A stretch of 64,000 nt of DNA from Bacillota bacterium (GCA_023411395.1 JAEYOV010000084.1:1-64000); one strand, 5' to 3'; shown: positions 7,680 through 17,132, counted from the first letter of the stretch. The notes: a model not told the origin generated them from the sequence alone. Program-made: numbers and translations.

Positions 7680-9574
7680 GCGATACAAGAAAACCCCTCC
7701 CTCCGAAAAAGAGTCCGGCCCGGCCCCGCGGAAATAAACCAGCTTATGGGCGCCCTGCGGGCGCTAGGCCTGCCGGCGATAAACCTGCCTATGGCCGTCC
7801 TGCAGGCGCTAGGCCCATCGGGGATAAGCCTGCCTATGGCCGCCCTGCAGGGGCAAGGCCTGCCGGGGATAAGCCTGCTTATGGCCGTCCTGCCGGGGCA
7901 AGGCCTGCCGGGGATAAACCTGCCTATGGCCGTCCTACAGGAGCAAAGCCCGTCGGGGATAAGCCTGCCTATGCCCGCCCCGCAGGGGCAAAGCCCGTCG
8001 GGGATAGGCCATCCTATTCCCGCCCCACAGGGGCAAAACCGACCGGAAATAAACCTGCCTATGCCCGCCCCGCAGGAGCAAGGCCTGCCGGCGGCAAGCC
8101 TGCCTTTGGCCGTCCTGCCGGGGCAAGGCCTGCCTTTGGAAAGCCTCCCCTCCGTACACACAAGGGGCCGGGAGAAAAAAGCGCTCCCAAGCGCTTCCGC
8201 CCTGCCGGCGATGCGGCCCCCATTCCCGTAACCATGTCCCTGGGCGCAAGGCGGCTGGCTCTTGACGTTTTGCAGGATGTGCACCGGGACGGGGCGTATG
8301 CTTCCCTTGCCCTGGATAAACGGCTGAAGGAAAGCCGCCTGGCCGCCATCGACAAGCGGCTGGCGGCCAACATCGTATACGGCACGCTGGAAAACCGCAT
8401 CCGCATCGACTTTGCGCTGAACAGCCTGCTTTCCAAAACCGATGTGGACCCACTCATCCGGGACATTCTGCGGCTGAGCGCCTATCAGATTCTGTTTTTG
8501 GATAAGGTACCCGACAGCGCCGCTGTAAACGAGGGCGTGAAGCTTTGCAAGGAAGCCGGGATGGAGCCGCTGTCCGGCTTTGTCAACGGCGTATTGCGCA
8601 ACCTCTCCCGCCAGAAGGAGGAAATCCCCTGGCCCGGTCGGGAGGAAAACGAGGCAAGGTATCTTTCCATCCTGCATTCCGTGCCGGAATGGCTGGCGGA
8701 GCGGCTGATAGAGGCGTATGGGGCGGAAATTGCGGAAAGCATCTGCTCCCACCGCACCGAGCAGCATTTTACCCCCGTGCGGCCGAACCGCATGGCACTT
8801 GAAAATGAAGCCTTTGAGCAGCTTCTTGCAAGCAAGGTCTGGAAGGCAGAAAAGGGGCAGGTCCCCCACGTGTGGCGGATCGGCGGCGCGGCTGACATCG
8901 GCGCCGATGCCGATTACCGCAAGGGCCTATTCTCCATCCAAGGGGAAAGCAGCGTGCTGGCCGCGGAAGCCGTGGGCGTCAGGCGCGGCATGCAGGTGCT
9001 GGACGCCTGCGCCGCGCCGGGTGGCAAAGCCGCCCTGATGGCGGAAATCATGGATGGTACGGGCCGTGTGCACGCCTGGGACATTCACGATCACCGGGTG
9101 GCGCTCATCCAGGCGGTAGCCAGACGGCTGCATTTGGAAAACCTGCGCCCCATGGTGCGGGACGCCACCCAATACCGGGAGGAGCTTTCAGAGACGTTTG
9201 ACGCCGTGCTGATCGACGCGCCCTGTTCCGGCCTTGGCGTGATGCTGGAAAAGCCGGATGTGAAATACAGGCAGTCGCCGGATTCGGTGGCGGCGCTTGT
9301 GCAGACGCAAAAAAAGCTGCTTGATGTATGCTGCCGGTATGTGAAAAGGGGCGGCGTTCTGGTGTATGCCACCTGCTCCATCCTGCCCGAAGAGAACGGG
9401 GGGCAAATCGCCGCCTTTTTGGCGGCGCATCCGGAATATGCGCCGGCCCCGCTGCCGGATGCCATTCCGGAAAAATTCCGGCAGTTGTATGGCGATACAG
9501 GCTTGCAGCTTTTTGCCCACCGGGATGGGCTGGAAGGCTTTTATATCGCGCGTCTTTGCAAGAAAGGGAACTGA
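7676..9574 (+). CDS. rsmB: 16S rRNA m5C967 methyltransferase RsmB with a long N-terminal repeat extension
   Basis: A 632-residue protein. Residues about 20-155 consist of nine 15-residue units of the form DKPAYGRPAGARPAG, strongly basic and proline-rich, with no counterpart in ordinary RsmB (about 440 residues). After this come the NusB-like RNA-binding domain (LGARRLALDVLQDV onward) and the Rossmann methyltransferase: the SAM motif DACAAPGGKAALMAE, the DAPCSGLGV motif and the YATCSILPEENGG motif supply the two cysteines of the m5C mechanism. ATG 7676 is preferred over 7658 because AGGAG lies eight bases upstream and it overlaps the fmt stop. The extension is probably disordered and could add non-specific RNA affinity, which is inference. 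Confidence 0.93.
   Translation: MSDTRKPLPPKKSPARPRGNKPAYGRPAGARPAGDKPAYGRPAGARPIGDKPAYGRPAGARPAGDKPAYGRPAGARPAGDKPAYGRPTGAKPVGDKPAYARPAGAKPVGDRPSYSRPTGAKPTGNKPAYARPAGARPAGGKPAFGRPAGARPAFGKPPLRTHKGPGEKSAPKRFRPAGDAAPIPVTMSLGARRLALDVLQDVHRDGAYASLALDKRLKESRLAAIDKRLAANIVYGTLENRIRIDFALNSLLSKTDVDPLIRDILRLSAYQILFLDKVPDSAAVNEGVKLCKEAGMEPLSGFVNGVLRNLSRQKEEIPWPGREENEARYLSILHSVPEWLAERLIEAYGAEIAESICSHRTEQHFTPVRPNRMALENEAFEQLLASKVWKAEKGQVPHVWRIGGAADIGADADYRKGLFSIQGESSVLAAEAVGVRRGMQVLDACAAPGGKAALMAEIMDGTGRVHAWDIHDHRVALIQAVARRLHLENLRPMVRDATQYREELSETFDAVLIDAPCSGLGVMLEKPDVKYRQSPDSVAALVQTQKKLLDVCCRYVKRGGVLVYATCSILPEENGGQIAAFLAAHPEYAPAPLPDAIPEKFRQLYGDTGLQLFAHRDGLEGFYIARLCKKGN
7733..8137 (+). repeat. Nine-copy 45 bp minisatellite inside rsmB
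   Basis: Nine in-frame units of 45 bases encode the repeated 15-residue motif; units 1-4 are almost identical and units 5-9 diverge (Lys for Arg, Thr for Ala, Phe for Tyr). The gradient suggests recent slippage expansion at the 5' side. Confidence 0.9.
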
Positions 9575-10612
9575 ATGGATAAACCCCAATTGCTGGGCTA
9601 TCTGCCTGAGGAGCTGGCCGCCCTTTTCAAGGAGCAGGGGCAGCCCGCCTTCCGGGCGGAGCAGGTGTTTTCCTGGCTTCACCGCGGCGCAGGCTACGCA
9701 GAAATGTCCAACCTGCCCAAGGCCCTGCGGGACTGGCTTACGGAGCATACCATCGCCCAGCCGGTTTCCATATTGCAAACTCATGTATCCCAATTGGACG
9801 GCACGGTAAAGTTCCTGTTTGGGATGACTGACGGCAACTGTGTGGAAGGCGTGCTGATGCGCTATCATCACGGCCACACGCTTTGCATTTCCACCCAGGT
9901 GGGATGCCGCATGGGCTGCGCATTTTGCGCCAGCACCCTCGGAGGGTGTATCAGAAGCCTTACAGCGGCGGAGATGCTGGGGCAAATCCAATGCGCCAAC
10001 CGCTACCTGAGCGGAGAAGGCCGTGTGCACAACATTGTCTTGATGGGCAGCGGAGAGCCGCTGGACAACTACGAGAATGTGATGCGCTTATTCCGGCTGG
10101 TGAACCACGAAAAGGGCCTGAACATCAGCCTGCGCAGCGTTTCGCTGAGCACCTGCGGCCTGGCGGACAAGATCCGCGATCTGGCGGAGGAAGGCTTCCC
10201 GGTCACGTTATCCATTTCGCTGCACGCGCCCAATGATGAAATCAGAAAACGGACCATGCCTGTGGCCAAGGCCTACCCCATGGACGCGCTGCTTGCGGCC
10301 TGCCGATATTATATAGAGAAGACAGGCCGCCGGGTGATTTTTGAATACGCGCTCATCGACGGGGTCAACGCGGAAACAGCCCACGCGGAAGAACTGGCGT
10401 CCAAACTTCGCGGCATGCAGTGCCACGTGAACGTAATTCCGTTGAACCCCGTGGCGGAACGGGATTTGAAGGGCGTTTCGGAGGGAAGGATCGAGGCCTT
10501 TTTGCAGACCCTTACCCGCAAGCATATTTCGGCTACGCGCCGACGGGAAATGGGTGATGATATTCAGGGCGCCTGCGGCCAACTGCGCAGGAAAACGCTG
10601 AATATAGGATGA
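9575..10612 (+). CDS. rlmN: Dual-specificity 23S rRNA/tRNA adenine C2-methyltransferase RlmN
   Basis: Radical SAM enzyme of 345 residues that makes m2A2503 in 23S rRNA and m2A37 in some tRNAs. The cluster motif CRMGCAFC (Cys111, Cys115, Cys118) is intact, as are the GSGEPLDNYENV segment and the late cysteine in the GDDIQGACGQL tail that carries the transient methyl link. The start codon abuts the rsmB stop directly. This places two rRNA methyltransferases side by side, as in most Firmicutes. Confidence 0.96.
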   Translation: MDKPQLLGYLPEELAALFKEQGQPAFRAEQVFSWLHRGAGYAEMSNLPKALRDWLTEHTIAQPVSILQTHVSQLDGTVKFLFGMTDGNCVEGVLMRYHHGHTLCISTQVGCRMGCAFCASTLGGCIRSLTAAEMLGQIQCANRYLSGEGRVHNIVLMGSGEPLDNYENVMRLFRLVNHEKGLNISLRSVSLSTCGLADKIRDLAEEGFPVTLSISLHAPNDEIRKRTMPVAKAYPMDALLAACRYYIEKTGRRVIFEYALIDGVNAETAHAEELASKLRGMQCHVNVIPLNPVAERDLKGVSEGRIEAFLQTLTRKHISATRRREMGDDIQGACGQLRRKTLNIG

Positions 10613-10640
10613 ACGTTTTGCTATACCAAGGAGGGATACC

Positions 10641-11348
10641 ATGATTGTGGCAACCAGGACCCACGCCGGATGGGTGCGTCCCAACAATCAGGATACGCTG
10701 CTGATGAGTGGCAGGCTGTACGGCGTCGCCGACGGCATGGGCGGCCATAACGGCGGCGAGGTGGCCAGCACGGGAGCCGCGGCGGTCATCGGCGATATGC
10801 TCGCCGGCCTTGAGCCCAATGAAAAGCGGCTTGAAACAGGTATCCAGGCAGCCAACCGCAGGCTGTACCAGCAGCAGGCGGAGGACGCGGCCCTTGCCGG
10901 GATGGGCACAACCGTCACGGTGCTCTGGGAAGGCGACGATACGGTTTATATCGGCCATGTTGGCGACAGCCGCGCCTATTTATTGCGGGACGGCGTCTTC
11001 ACCCAGGTCACCCAGGACCATTCCGTGGTGGCGGAGATGATGCGCCAGGGCATACTCACCAAGGACAAGGCAAAAAAGCATCCCTACCGCAATGTGATCA
11101 CACGGGCTGTCGGCACCGCGGCGGGCATTGAGGTGGATGTGATCTGCCGGGACAAACGGCCCGGCGACATCTGGCTCATCTGCTCCGACGGCCTTTACGG
11201 CATGGTGGAAGAGCAGGATATTGAATACACGCTCAAGACGCTCCCCCTGGAGGAGGCGGCGGAGCATCTTTTGAAGCTGGCGCTGGATAACGGCGGACGG
11301 GACAACATTTCTCTGGTGCTGCTGATGGTTGCGGAGGTGGCACAATGA
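10641..11348 (+). CDS. prpC: PP2C-family Ser/Thr protein phosphatase (PrpC/Stp)
   Basis: Metal-dependent phosphatase of 235 residues that reverses phosphorylation by the adjacent kinase. The metal-binding motifs VADGMGGHNGGEVA, GDSRAYLL, SDGLYGMV and GGRDNISLVLL are all present in order. A strong site (AAGGAGG at 10629-10635) precedes the ATG. The stop overlaps the prkC start by four bases, so the phosphatase/kinase pair is likely translationally coupled. Confidence 0.95.
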   Translation: MIVATRTHAGWVRPNNQDTLLMSGRLYGVADGMGGHNGGEVASTGAAAVIGDMLAGLEPNEKRLETGIQAANRRLYQQQAEDAALAGMGTTVTVLWEGDDTVYIGHVGDSRAYLLRDGVFTQVTQDHSVVAEMMRQGILTKDKAKKHPYRNVITRAVGTAAGIEVDVICRDKRPGDIWLICSDGLYGMVEEQDIEYTLKTLPLEEAAEHLLKLALDNGGRDNISLVLLMVAEVAQ

Positions 11349-13255
11349 CGGGACGCATCATTGCCCAGCGGTATCAAATACTTGACACCATCGGCAAAGG
11401 CGGCATGGCCATCGTCTACCGTGCCATCGACACCCGTACCGGCCACAGCGTGGCCATCAAGGTTTTAAGGCCGGAATTCAACCAGGACGAGGAGTTTTTA
11501 AACCGTTTTCAGCGGGAGGCCGAGGCCGCCAGCAAGGTATCCCACCACAATATCGTCAACCTTCTGGATGTGGGCATGGATGGGGACAGCCGGTATCTTG
11601 TGATGGAGTACGTCCAGGGCAAAACGCTCAAGGAAGTGATCCGTCAAAAGGGCAAGCTCCCCTACACCACCGCGGCGCAGATCGCCATCCGCATCCTGTC
11701 CGCATTGCAGCACACCCATAGGAACGGCATCATCCACAGGGATATCAAGCCTCAAAACATATTGGTTCAGTCTGAGGGCCACATCAAGGTCGCGGATTTC
11801 GGCATTGCCCGCATGGCCAACAGCTCCACCCTCACCAAGGGCGACAGCGTGATGGGCTCCGTGCATTATTTCTCACCGGAGCAGGCCGCAGGCGAAAACG
11901 TGGCCGAAACCAGCGACATCTACAGCGTGGGCGTAGTGCTGTATGAAATGCTCACCGGCCAGGTGCCCTTTGACGGGGACAGCCCCGTGGCCGTAGCCAT
12001 GCAGCATCTGCACAACAGGCCAAAGCCCATTCTGGAATCAAGCCCCGAGGTGCCCGCCGCCGTGGCCCATGTGGTGGCGGTGGCCATGGAAAAGGAACCC
12101 AGATACCGCTACCAAAGTGCGATGGAAATGGCCACGGACCTGAAAAAGGCGCTGGAAGGCAAGACTGTGGACATGCCGGACCAACGCGGTGACAGCCAGC
12201 CCTTTGTGCCCATAAACGGCCAGGGCACAGGCCCCCAAAAGACGGTGAGAAGCGATACGGCCCGCAGGCGCAACGCGATCCAGCAGAAAGCCAAAATCCG
12301 TTTGCGGGTCCGCAAAACGTTCCGCTGGATCCTCACCATTCTCATGGCCGGGCTGGTCTTCTTCGGTTTGTATCTGGGCGGCATGGAAATCTACAGCAGT
12401 TTAAGCTCCGGCACCACCGCTCCTGACCTGATCGGGCGGGACGAACAGACAGCCATCAGCATGGGCGCACGGGCGGGACTCAAGACAGAGGTATTGTATA
12501 TACACCATGCAACCATCCCCGCCGGCGTGGTCATCCTGCAAACGCCGGAATATGATACGGAAATGCGCAAGGGTGAAACCATCGTTCTGCACATTTCCAA
12601 CGGCCCCGACCCCAATGTCCGCCTGATGCCAAGCGTAAAGGGCATGCTTTACGGCAACGCCGTGCTGAGCCTGCAGAATCTGGGCATCGGCATGGTTGTC
12701 ACGGACAAGGTAATATCTACAGAGCCCGTAGATACCATCCTTTCCCAGACACCGGCAGCCAATGAACCCTACAATACCGGGGATACGGTACAGGTGGTGG
12801 TATCCGGCGGCAGCGCCATGGTCCCGGAAATTACCAATCTGACTGAGGAAGAAGGCCTGGCGGCGCTTGCGCAAAACGGCCTGGTATCGGGAGAGAAGCT
12901 GACGGAGGAGGTAGCCGACAGCGCGCTGGACGGGAAAATCATCGACCAGCATCCCAGCGCCGGCGTGCAGGTGCTGCCGGGCACGGTGGTACGCTTCACC
13001 GTGGCGGAGTCGGAGAGCAGGCGCCACAGGGCGACAGTGACGCTTACCATACCTGAAACCTCTTCAGGCGTTCACGTAAAGGTAACGCTGGTGGACTTGA
13101 ACGGCGTGGAAACCGAGAAGTATGGCGCCGTCCATGCGGCGGATAGCGATCCAAACCCCCAGGTCGAGCTGAGCAGTAACATGCCGGGGGTTATGACCTA
13201 CAAGGTATATTTTGACGGCGTCTTTTCCTACGAGGATACCGTAACGCTCAATTAG
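11345..13255 (+). CDS. prkC: PASTA-domain Ser/Thr protein kinase (PrkC/StkP type)
   Basis: Membrane kinase of 636 residues that senses muropeptides or lipid II outside and phosphorylates targets inside; in spore formers PrkC also triggers germination. The kinase domain (1-270) has the GKGGMAIVY loop, Lys39, HRDIKPQN with Asp133 and DFGIAR at 151-156. A basic juxtamembrane segment leads to one transmembrane helix near 330-352. Three PASTA domains follow (about 360-430, 431-497, 498-566), and the last 70 residues form a beta-rich tail of unknown kind. Membership in the prpC-prkC-rsgA-rpe string is typical. Confidence 0.95.
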   Translation: MTGRIIAQRYQILDTIGKGGMAIVYRAIDTRTGHSVAIKVLRPEFNQDEEFLNRFQREAEAASKVSHHNIVNLLDVGMDGDSRYLVMEYVQGKTLKEVIRQKGKLPYTTAAQIAIRILSALQHTHRNGIIHRDIKPQNILVQSEGHIKVADFGIARMANSSTLTKGDSVMGSVHYFSPEQAAGENVAETSDIYSVGVVLYEMLTGQVPFDGDSPVAVAMQHLHNRPKPILESSPEVPAAVAHVVAVAMEKEPRYRYQSAMEMATDLKKALEGKTVDMPDQRGDSQPFVPINGQGTGPQKTVRSDTARRRNAIQQKAKIRLRVRKTFRWILTILMAGLVFFGLYLGGMEIYSSLSSGTTAPDLIGRDEQTAISMGARAGLKTEVLYIHHATIPAGVVILQTPEYDTEMRKGETIVLHISNGPDPNVRLMPSVKGMLYGNAVLSLQNLGIGMVVTDKVISTEPVDTILSQTPAANEPYNTGDTVQVVVSGGSAMVPEITNLTEEEGLAALAQNGLVSGEKLTEEVADSALDGKIIDQHPSAGVQVLPGTVVRFTVAESESRRHRATVTLTIPETSSGVHVKVTLVDLNGVETEKYGAVHAADSDPNPQVELSSNMPGVMTYKVYFDGVFSYEDTVTLN

Positions 13256-13273
13256 GAGGATGAAAGGCTTCAC

Positions 13274-14149
13274 ATGGAAGGCAGGATCGTGCAGGGCTTA
13301 GGCGGTCTGTACACCGTACGCGACGCGGAGGGAGCGGAATATGTGCTCAGGGCCAAGGGCAAGTTCCGCCGGATGAAGCTCACGCCCCTGGTGGGCGATC
13401 ATGTGACGTTCACCCCCGGCGCGGGCGACGAGCACGGCTGGGTGGAGGAAATCCTGCCCCGCATTTCCGTAAGCATGCGGCCCCCGGCAGCCAATGTGCA
13501 GCTATTGATCGTGGTGGTGGCACCAGCGCCGGCGCCTGATTTGATGCTGGTGGACCGGCTGCTGGTAGGCGCCCGGCAGCAGCACATGAAGGCGCTGCTG
13601 ATATTGAACAAGCGGGAACTGGACCCAAGCCTTCATGAACAACTGGCGAAAGAATACGAAAAAGCGGACGCTCCCTTCCTGCCCGTGAGCGCCCTTCAGA
13701 AAGAAGGCCTGGAGCAGCTACGTGAACAAATGCGGGGGAAGCTCTGCTGCCTGGCCGGACAGTCCGGCGTGGGCAAGAGCACCCTTCTCAACGCGTTGTT
13801 TGGGCTGTCGCTGAAGACGGGCGAAATCAGCCAGAGGATCGAGCGCGGCCGCCATACCACCCGCCATGCGGAGCTGCTGGAGCAGGATGGCCTTGAGGTG
13901 CTGGATACGCCGGGCTTTAGCCTGTGGGAAATGGCGGAGCCCATGGACCCGGTGCTACTGCAGGAATATTATCCGGAGCTTATCCCCTATCAGGATCAAT
14001 GCAAATTCTCCCCCTGCTACCATCAAGCGGAGCCCGGGTGCGCGGTGCTGGCGGCGGTAAGCCGGGGGGAGCTGAGCTATGAGCGCATTGCAAGGTATCA
14101 CGCGCTGCTGGGCGAATGGAAGCAGATGTGGAGGGAACGGTATGATTAA
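13274..14149 (+). CDS. rsgA: Ribosome small-subunit GTPase RsgA
   Basis: Circularly permuted GTPase of 291 residues that tests maturation of the 30S subunit. An N-terminal OB fold (1-65) is followed by the permuted G motifs: NKRE (G4) at 112-115, then the P-loop GQSGVGKST at 162-170 and DTPGFS (G3). The C-terminal zinc finger shows as CKFSPCYHQAEPGC. The start has TTAGGAGG about 12 bases upstream. It overlaps rpe by eight bases. Confidence 0.96.
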   Translation: MEGRIVQGLGGLYTVRDAEGAEYVLRAKGKFRRMKLTPLVGDHVTFTPGAGDEHGWVEEILPRISVSMRPPAANVQLLIVVVAPAPAPDLMLVDRLLVGARQQHMKALLILNKRELDPSLHEQLAKEYEKADAPFLPVSALQKEGLEQLREQMRGKLCCLAGQSGVGKSTLLNALFGLSLKTGEISQRIERGRHTTRHAELLEQDGLEVLDTPGFSLWEMAEPMDPVLLQEYYPELIPYQDQCKFSPCYHQAEPGCAVLAAVSRGELSYERIARYHALLGEWKQMWRERYD

Positions 14150-14792
14150 GATTGCCCCGTCGGTGCTGGCGGCGGATGTCCTGCGCATGGGCGAGGATGT
14201 GCGCCGCATGATTGATGCCGGGTGCGACTTGTTGCATGTGGATATCATGGATGGAAACTTTGTGCCCAACCTTTCCTACGGCCCGGCGCTGGTCATGGCG
14301 CTGAAAAAGGAAGCGGCGCTGCCGCTGGACGTGCACCTGATGGTTCTACACCCGGAGCGCTTTATCGACACCTTTGCCAAAGCGGGCGCCGCCATCCTCA
14401 CCGTTCATGAGGAGGTGGATCATCCCCTGCCCGCTTTGCTGGACAGAATCCACAGCCATGGCCTTCTGGCCGGCGTATCCATCAAGCCCGCCACACCCGC
14501 AAAGCGCCTGGAGAAGTATTTGCCCCTGATGGACCTGGTTTTGATTATGACGGTGGAGCCCGGCTTCGGCGGACAAGCCTTCATGCCGGAGATGGTGCAA
14601 AAGATACGCGATCTTAGAAGCATGGGCTTTGGGGGCATCATTGAGGTGGACGGCGGCGTGGGGCCGAATAACGCAAAACTGCTCATCGACAGCGGCGCCA
14701 CGGCGCTGGTGATGGGCACGGCGCTGTTTGCGGCCGCTGACCCCGGGCAGGTCATGCGGGATATACGGGCCCTGGAAAAAGCGCATGGATAA
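14142..14792 (+). CDS. rpe: Ribulose-phosphate 3-epimerase
   Basis: TIM-barrel enzyme of 216 residues linking ribulose-5-phosphate and xylulose-5-phosphate in the pentose phosphate pathway. Visible motifs are the N-terminal IAPSVLAAD, the metal/catalytic DIMDGNFVPN, VEPGFGGQAF at the phosphate site and EVDGGVGPNN with the catalytic Asp. ATG 14142 lies inside the rsgA end and is preceded by a GAGGGAA site; the frame is open further upstream but only within rsgA. Confidence 0.96.
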   Translation: MIKIAPSVLAADVLRMGEDVRRMIDAGCDLLHVDIMDGNFVPNLSYGPALVMALKKEAALPLDVHLMVLHPERFIDTFAKAGAAILTVHEEVDHPLPALLDRIHSHGLLAGVSIKPATPAKRLEKYLPLMDLVLIMTVEPGFGGQAFMPEMVQKIRDLRSMGFGGIIEVDGGVGPNNAKLLIDSGATALVMGTALFAAADPGQVMRDIRALEKAHG

Positions 14793-15312
14793 CCGGGAAC
14801 AAAACAACTGTGCTGTCTCCTGCTGTTTTACCGGGCACAGGCCGGAACATTTGCCCTGGGGCCGGGATGAAGGCAGCCAGGATTATTCGGATTTTTACCT
14901 TCGGCTCAGCCATGCCACTGAAACGATGATTCAAAGGGGGTGCCGCATCTTTTACTGCGGCATGGCCCAGGGCGTTGACATCATGGCTGCCCAGATCGTA
15001 TTGGGCTTCAGGGAAGCCAGGCCGGAATGGGGGCTGAAGCTGATTGCCGTATGCCCCCACGCCGGGCAGGCGGCCCGCTGGAGCGCAAAAGACAGGCAGA
15101 TGTATCAGTTCCTTCTTCATCACGCAGATGAAACGGTGGTATTGGCCCAAGCCTATACCCCAGCCTGCTTCCACCAGCGCAACAGGTATATGGTGGACAG
15201 GAGCGGTTATGTCATCGCGGGGTTTGACGGCATTACAAAGGGCGGCACAGCCTCAACAGTCCATTACGCCAAGCGCGTTGGCCGGCAGATACTGGTGGTG
15301 CCGCCCGCATAA
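14785..15312 (+). CDS. SLOG/DUF1273-family protein (YpsA-like)
   Basis: A 175-residue protein starting inside the rpe stop. The N-terminal CCFTGHRPEHLPWG motif followed by an alternating strand/helix pattern and the GCRIFYCGMAQGVDIMAA glycine-rich turn mark the Rossmannoid SLOG fold of the DUF1273/YpsA group, proposed to bind nucleotide-like ligands. The C-terminal GITKGGTASTVHYA segment is also typical. Its biochemical role is not known. Placement at the end of the housekeeping string may only reflect cotranscription. Confidence 0.85.
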   Translation: MDNREQNNCAVSCCFTGHRPEHLPWGRDEGSQDYSDFYLRLSHATETMIQRGCRIFYCGMAQGVDIMAAQIVLGFREARPEWGLKLIAVCPHAGQAARWSAKDRQMYQFLLHHADETVVLAQAYTPACFHQRNRYMVDRSGYVIAGFDGITKGGTASTVHYAKRVGRQILVVPPA

Positions 15313-15356
15313 AAGCGTTTCTTTCCTGCCATGATACCCTTAAAGGGGGGCAGGAA

Positions 15357-15488
15357 ATGACAGACCAGCGTTTTCTTCGGGATCAGCAACAGCGGGAAGG
15401 CGAACGGAAGGAAAAAGGCATTGGACGGATGCTGCTGACGCCTCCGGCCAAGAAGCTTCGCATGAGCCGGAGGAAAGTAGAGCATTGA
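15357..15488 (+). CDS. Small basic hypothetical protein, 43 residues
   Basis: A short reading frame beginning MTDQRFLRDQQQRE and ending SRRKVEH, rich in Arg, Lys and Gln. It has a plausible purine-rich site (AGGGGGGCAGGA at 15344-15355) and is followed by a hairpin with a T tract, which makes an expressed gene possible. No family was recognised, and a frame this short can arise by chance. Confidence 0.35.
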   Translation: MTDQRFLRDQQQREGERKEKGIGRMLLTPPAKKLRMSRRKVEH

Positions 15489-15490
15489 CA

Positions 15491-15541
15491 GGCGCACAAA
15501 AGCCGGGGCCATAACCCCGAGCGGTTATGTGCGTCTTTTTT
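15491..15541 (+). terminator. Intrinsic terminator before the germination operon
   Basis: CATAACC pairs with GGTTATG around a six-base loop, extended outward by GCAC/GTGC, and is followed by TCTTTTTT ending at 15541. It separates the upstream housekeeping string from the germinant receptor operon. Confidence 0.6.
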
Positions 15542-15578
15542 CCATGCATATCCAACATTGGGACGGAAGGAAACCGGC

Positions 15579-17132
15579 ATGATTGGCAGAAAAGCGGCGG
15601 ACAAAAACAGCATCGTAAACAAAAAAGTCAAAAGCATCAATGAAAAGCACAAACTGGAGGAGCCCACCGTTTCTCTGGATCAGAACATGGCCATCCTTCA
15701 GGCGCTGTTTGTGGATGTGGATATACTGCGTGTGAAAATCATAGAAAACAGGCACCAAAAAACATTGCGCTTTGGTATCGCTTTTTGCGACGGCGTGGTG
15801 AACACTTCCATTATCAACGACAACATATTGCGGCCTCTGATGATTTCCGAGGCTGCGCAGCCCGGTCCGGCATTGATGGATGTGCTGATGAGCCAGGTGG
15901 TCCAGGTGGCCGAAACGGAAGAGACGGCGGATTTTGTGAAAATTATCGAGGCAGTCAGTTACGGGGATACCGTGCTGTTTGCCGACGGCATTGCCAAGGC
16001 GCTGATCCTCAACACAAAAGGCTTTGCCACAAGGTCCACCACTGAGCCTGAGAACGAGCGAACCTTAAGCGGACCTCGGGAAGGGTTTACCGAATCCATT
16101 ATGCAGAGTCTTTCTTTTATCCGCAGGAAAGTACGCACCAACGAGCTGAAAATGAAATTTCTTTCAGTGGGAACAAGAACCAAAACAAGCATCTGTGTTT
16201 CTTACATCAACGGCCTTGCTGATAAACGCATATTGGATGAGGTCTGCAAAAAACTGAATGAAATCGACATTGACGGCGTATTGGACAGCAACTATATCAC
16301 CGAACTGATCCGTGATAAAAAGTGGGCACTGTTCCGCTCCACAGGGTATACGGAAAGGCCCGATGTGGTGGTGGGAAGGTTACTTGAAGGGCGCGTTGCC
16401 ATCTTCATTGATGGCACGCCTTCGGTGCTGACGGTACCATATCTGTTTATAGAGAATTTCCAGAGCAATGAAGACTATTACCTCAACTTTTACTACTCCA
16501 CCTATTCCAGACTGCTTCGAATCATCGGTTTCTTTTTAACCGTTGGCGTGCCCGGCTTTTATATTGCCATTGTGGCCTTTCACCACGAAATGATACCTAC
16601 GCAATTGCTGATCAACGTTGCTGCTGAAAGGCAAAGCGTACCATTGCCGGCTGCCATAGAAGCGTTCATCATGCTGGTAATATTCGATATTCTCCGGGAA
16701 ACCGGCATCCGCATGCCCTCCAATATCGGTCAGGCCTTGGGCATTGTAGGCGCGCTGGTCATCGGCCAGGCGGCCGTGGAAGCCAAGATGGTAGCGGCGC
16801 CTATGATCATCGTTGTCGGAATTACCGGCATCACCAACCTGCTGGTGCCAAAGCTCAACGCTCCTGTGATCTACATCCGCTTCTTTGTCTTGCTGGCATC
16901 CTCTATCTTTGGCTTCTTTGGGTTTGTGCTGTCAACCTCCTGCATGCTGATCCATATATTCAACCTCACTTCCTTTGGTATCCCCCAGGTCACGCTTGAC
17001 GGAAACTATCAGTATCAGGAAATGAAGGACCTGGCGTTCCGCTCTCCATGGTGGTGGATGCGTACCCGGCCCAGGCAGCTTTCAGCAGACAATGTTCGCA
17101 TGAAGTATCAGGGTGGGGATAATAATGAATAA
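15579..17132 (+). CDS. gerKA: Germinant receptor A subunit (GerA/GerKA family)
   Basis: Inner-membrane spore protein of 517 residues forming part of a nutrient germinant receptor. A large hydrophilic N-terminal domain (1-290) carries family segments such as DTVLFADG and GPREGFTESI; at least five hydrophobic helices follow from about residue 305. The frame opens at TTG 15558, but ATG 15579 has ACGGAAGG eight bases upstream and is chosen. It overlaps the C-subunit gene by eight bases. The specific locus name (GerA, GerB, GerK) cannot be decided, so the symbol is generic. Confidence 0.9.
   Translation: MIGRKAADKNSIVNKKVKSINEKHKLEEPTVSLDQNMAILQALFVDVDILRVKIIENRHQKTLRFGIAFCDGVVNTSIINDNILRPLMISEAAQPGPALMDVLMSQVVQVAETEETADFVKIIEAVSYGDTVLFADGIAKALILNTKGFATRSTTEPENERTLSGPREGFTESIMQSLSFIRRKVRTNELKMKFLSVGTRTKTSICVSYINGLADKRILDEVCKKLNEIDIDGVLDSNYITELIRDKKWALFRSTGYTERPDVVVGRLLEGRVAIFIDGTPSVLTVPYLFIENFQSNEDYYLNFYYSTYSRLLRIIGFFLTVGVPGFYIAIVAFHHEMIPTQLLINVAAERQSVPLPAAIEAFIMLVIFDILRETGIRMPSNIGQALGIVGALVIGQAAVEAKMVAAPMIIVVGITGITNLLVPKLNAPVIYIRFFVLLASSIFGFFGFVLSTSCMLIHIFNLTSFGIPQVTLDGNYQYQEMKDLAFRSPWWWMRTRPRQLSADNVRMKYQGGDNNE

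Noticed and set aside
7670..8869. 399-residue minus-strand reading frame opposite rsmB
   Set aside because: It is the mirror of the rsmB repeat and core; the plus strand carries all RsmB motifs and operon coupling, and high GC plus the repeat keep the other frames open.
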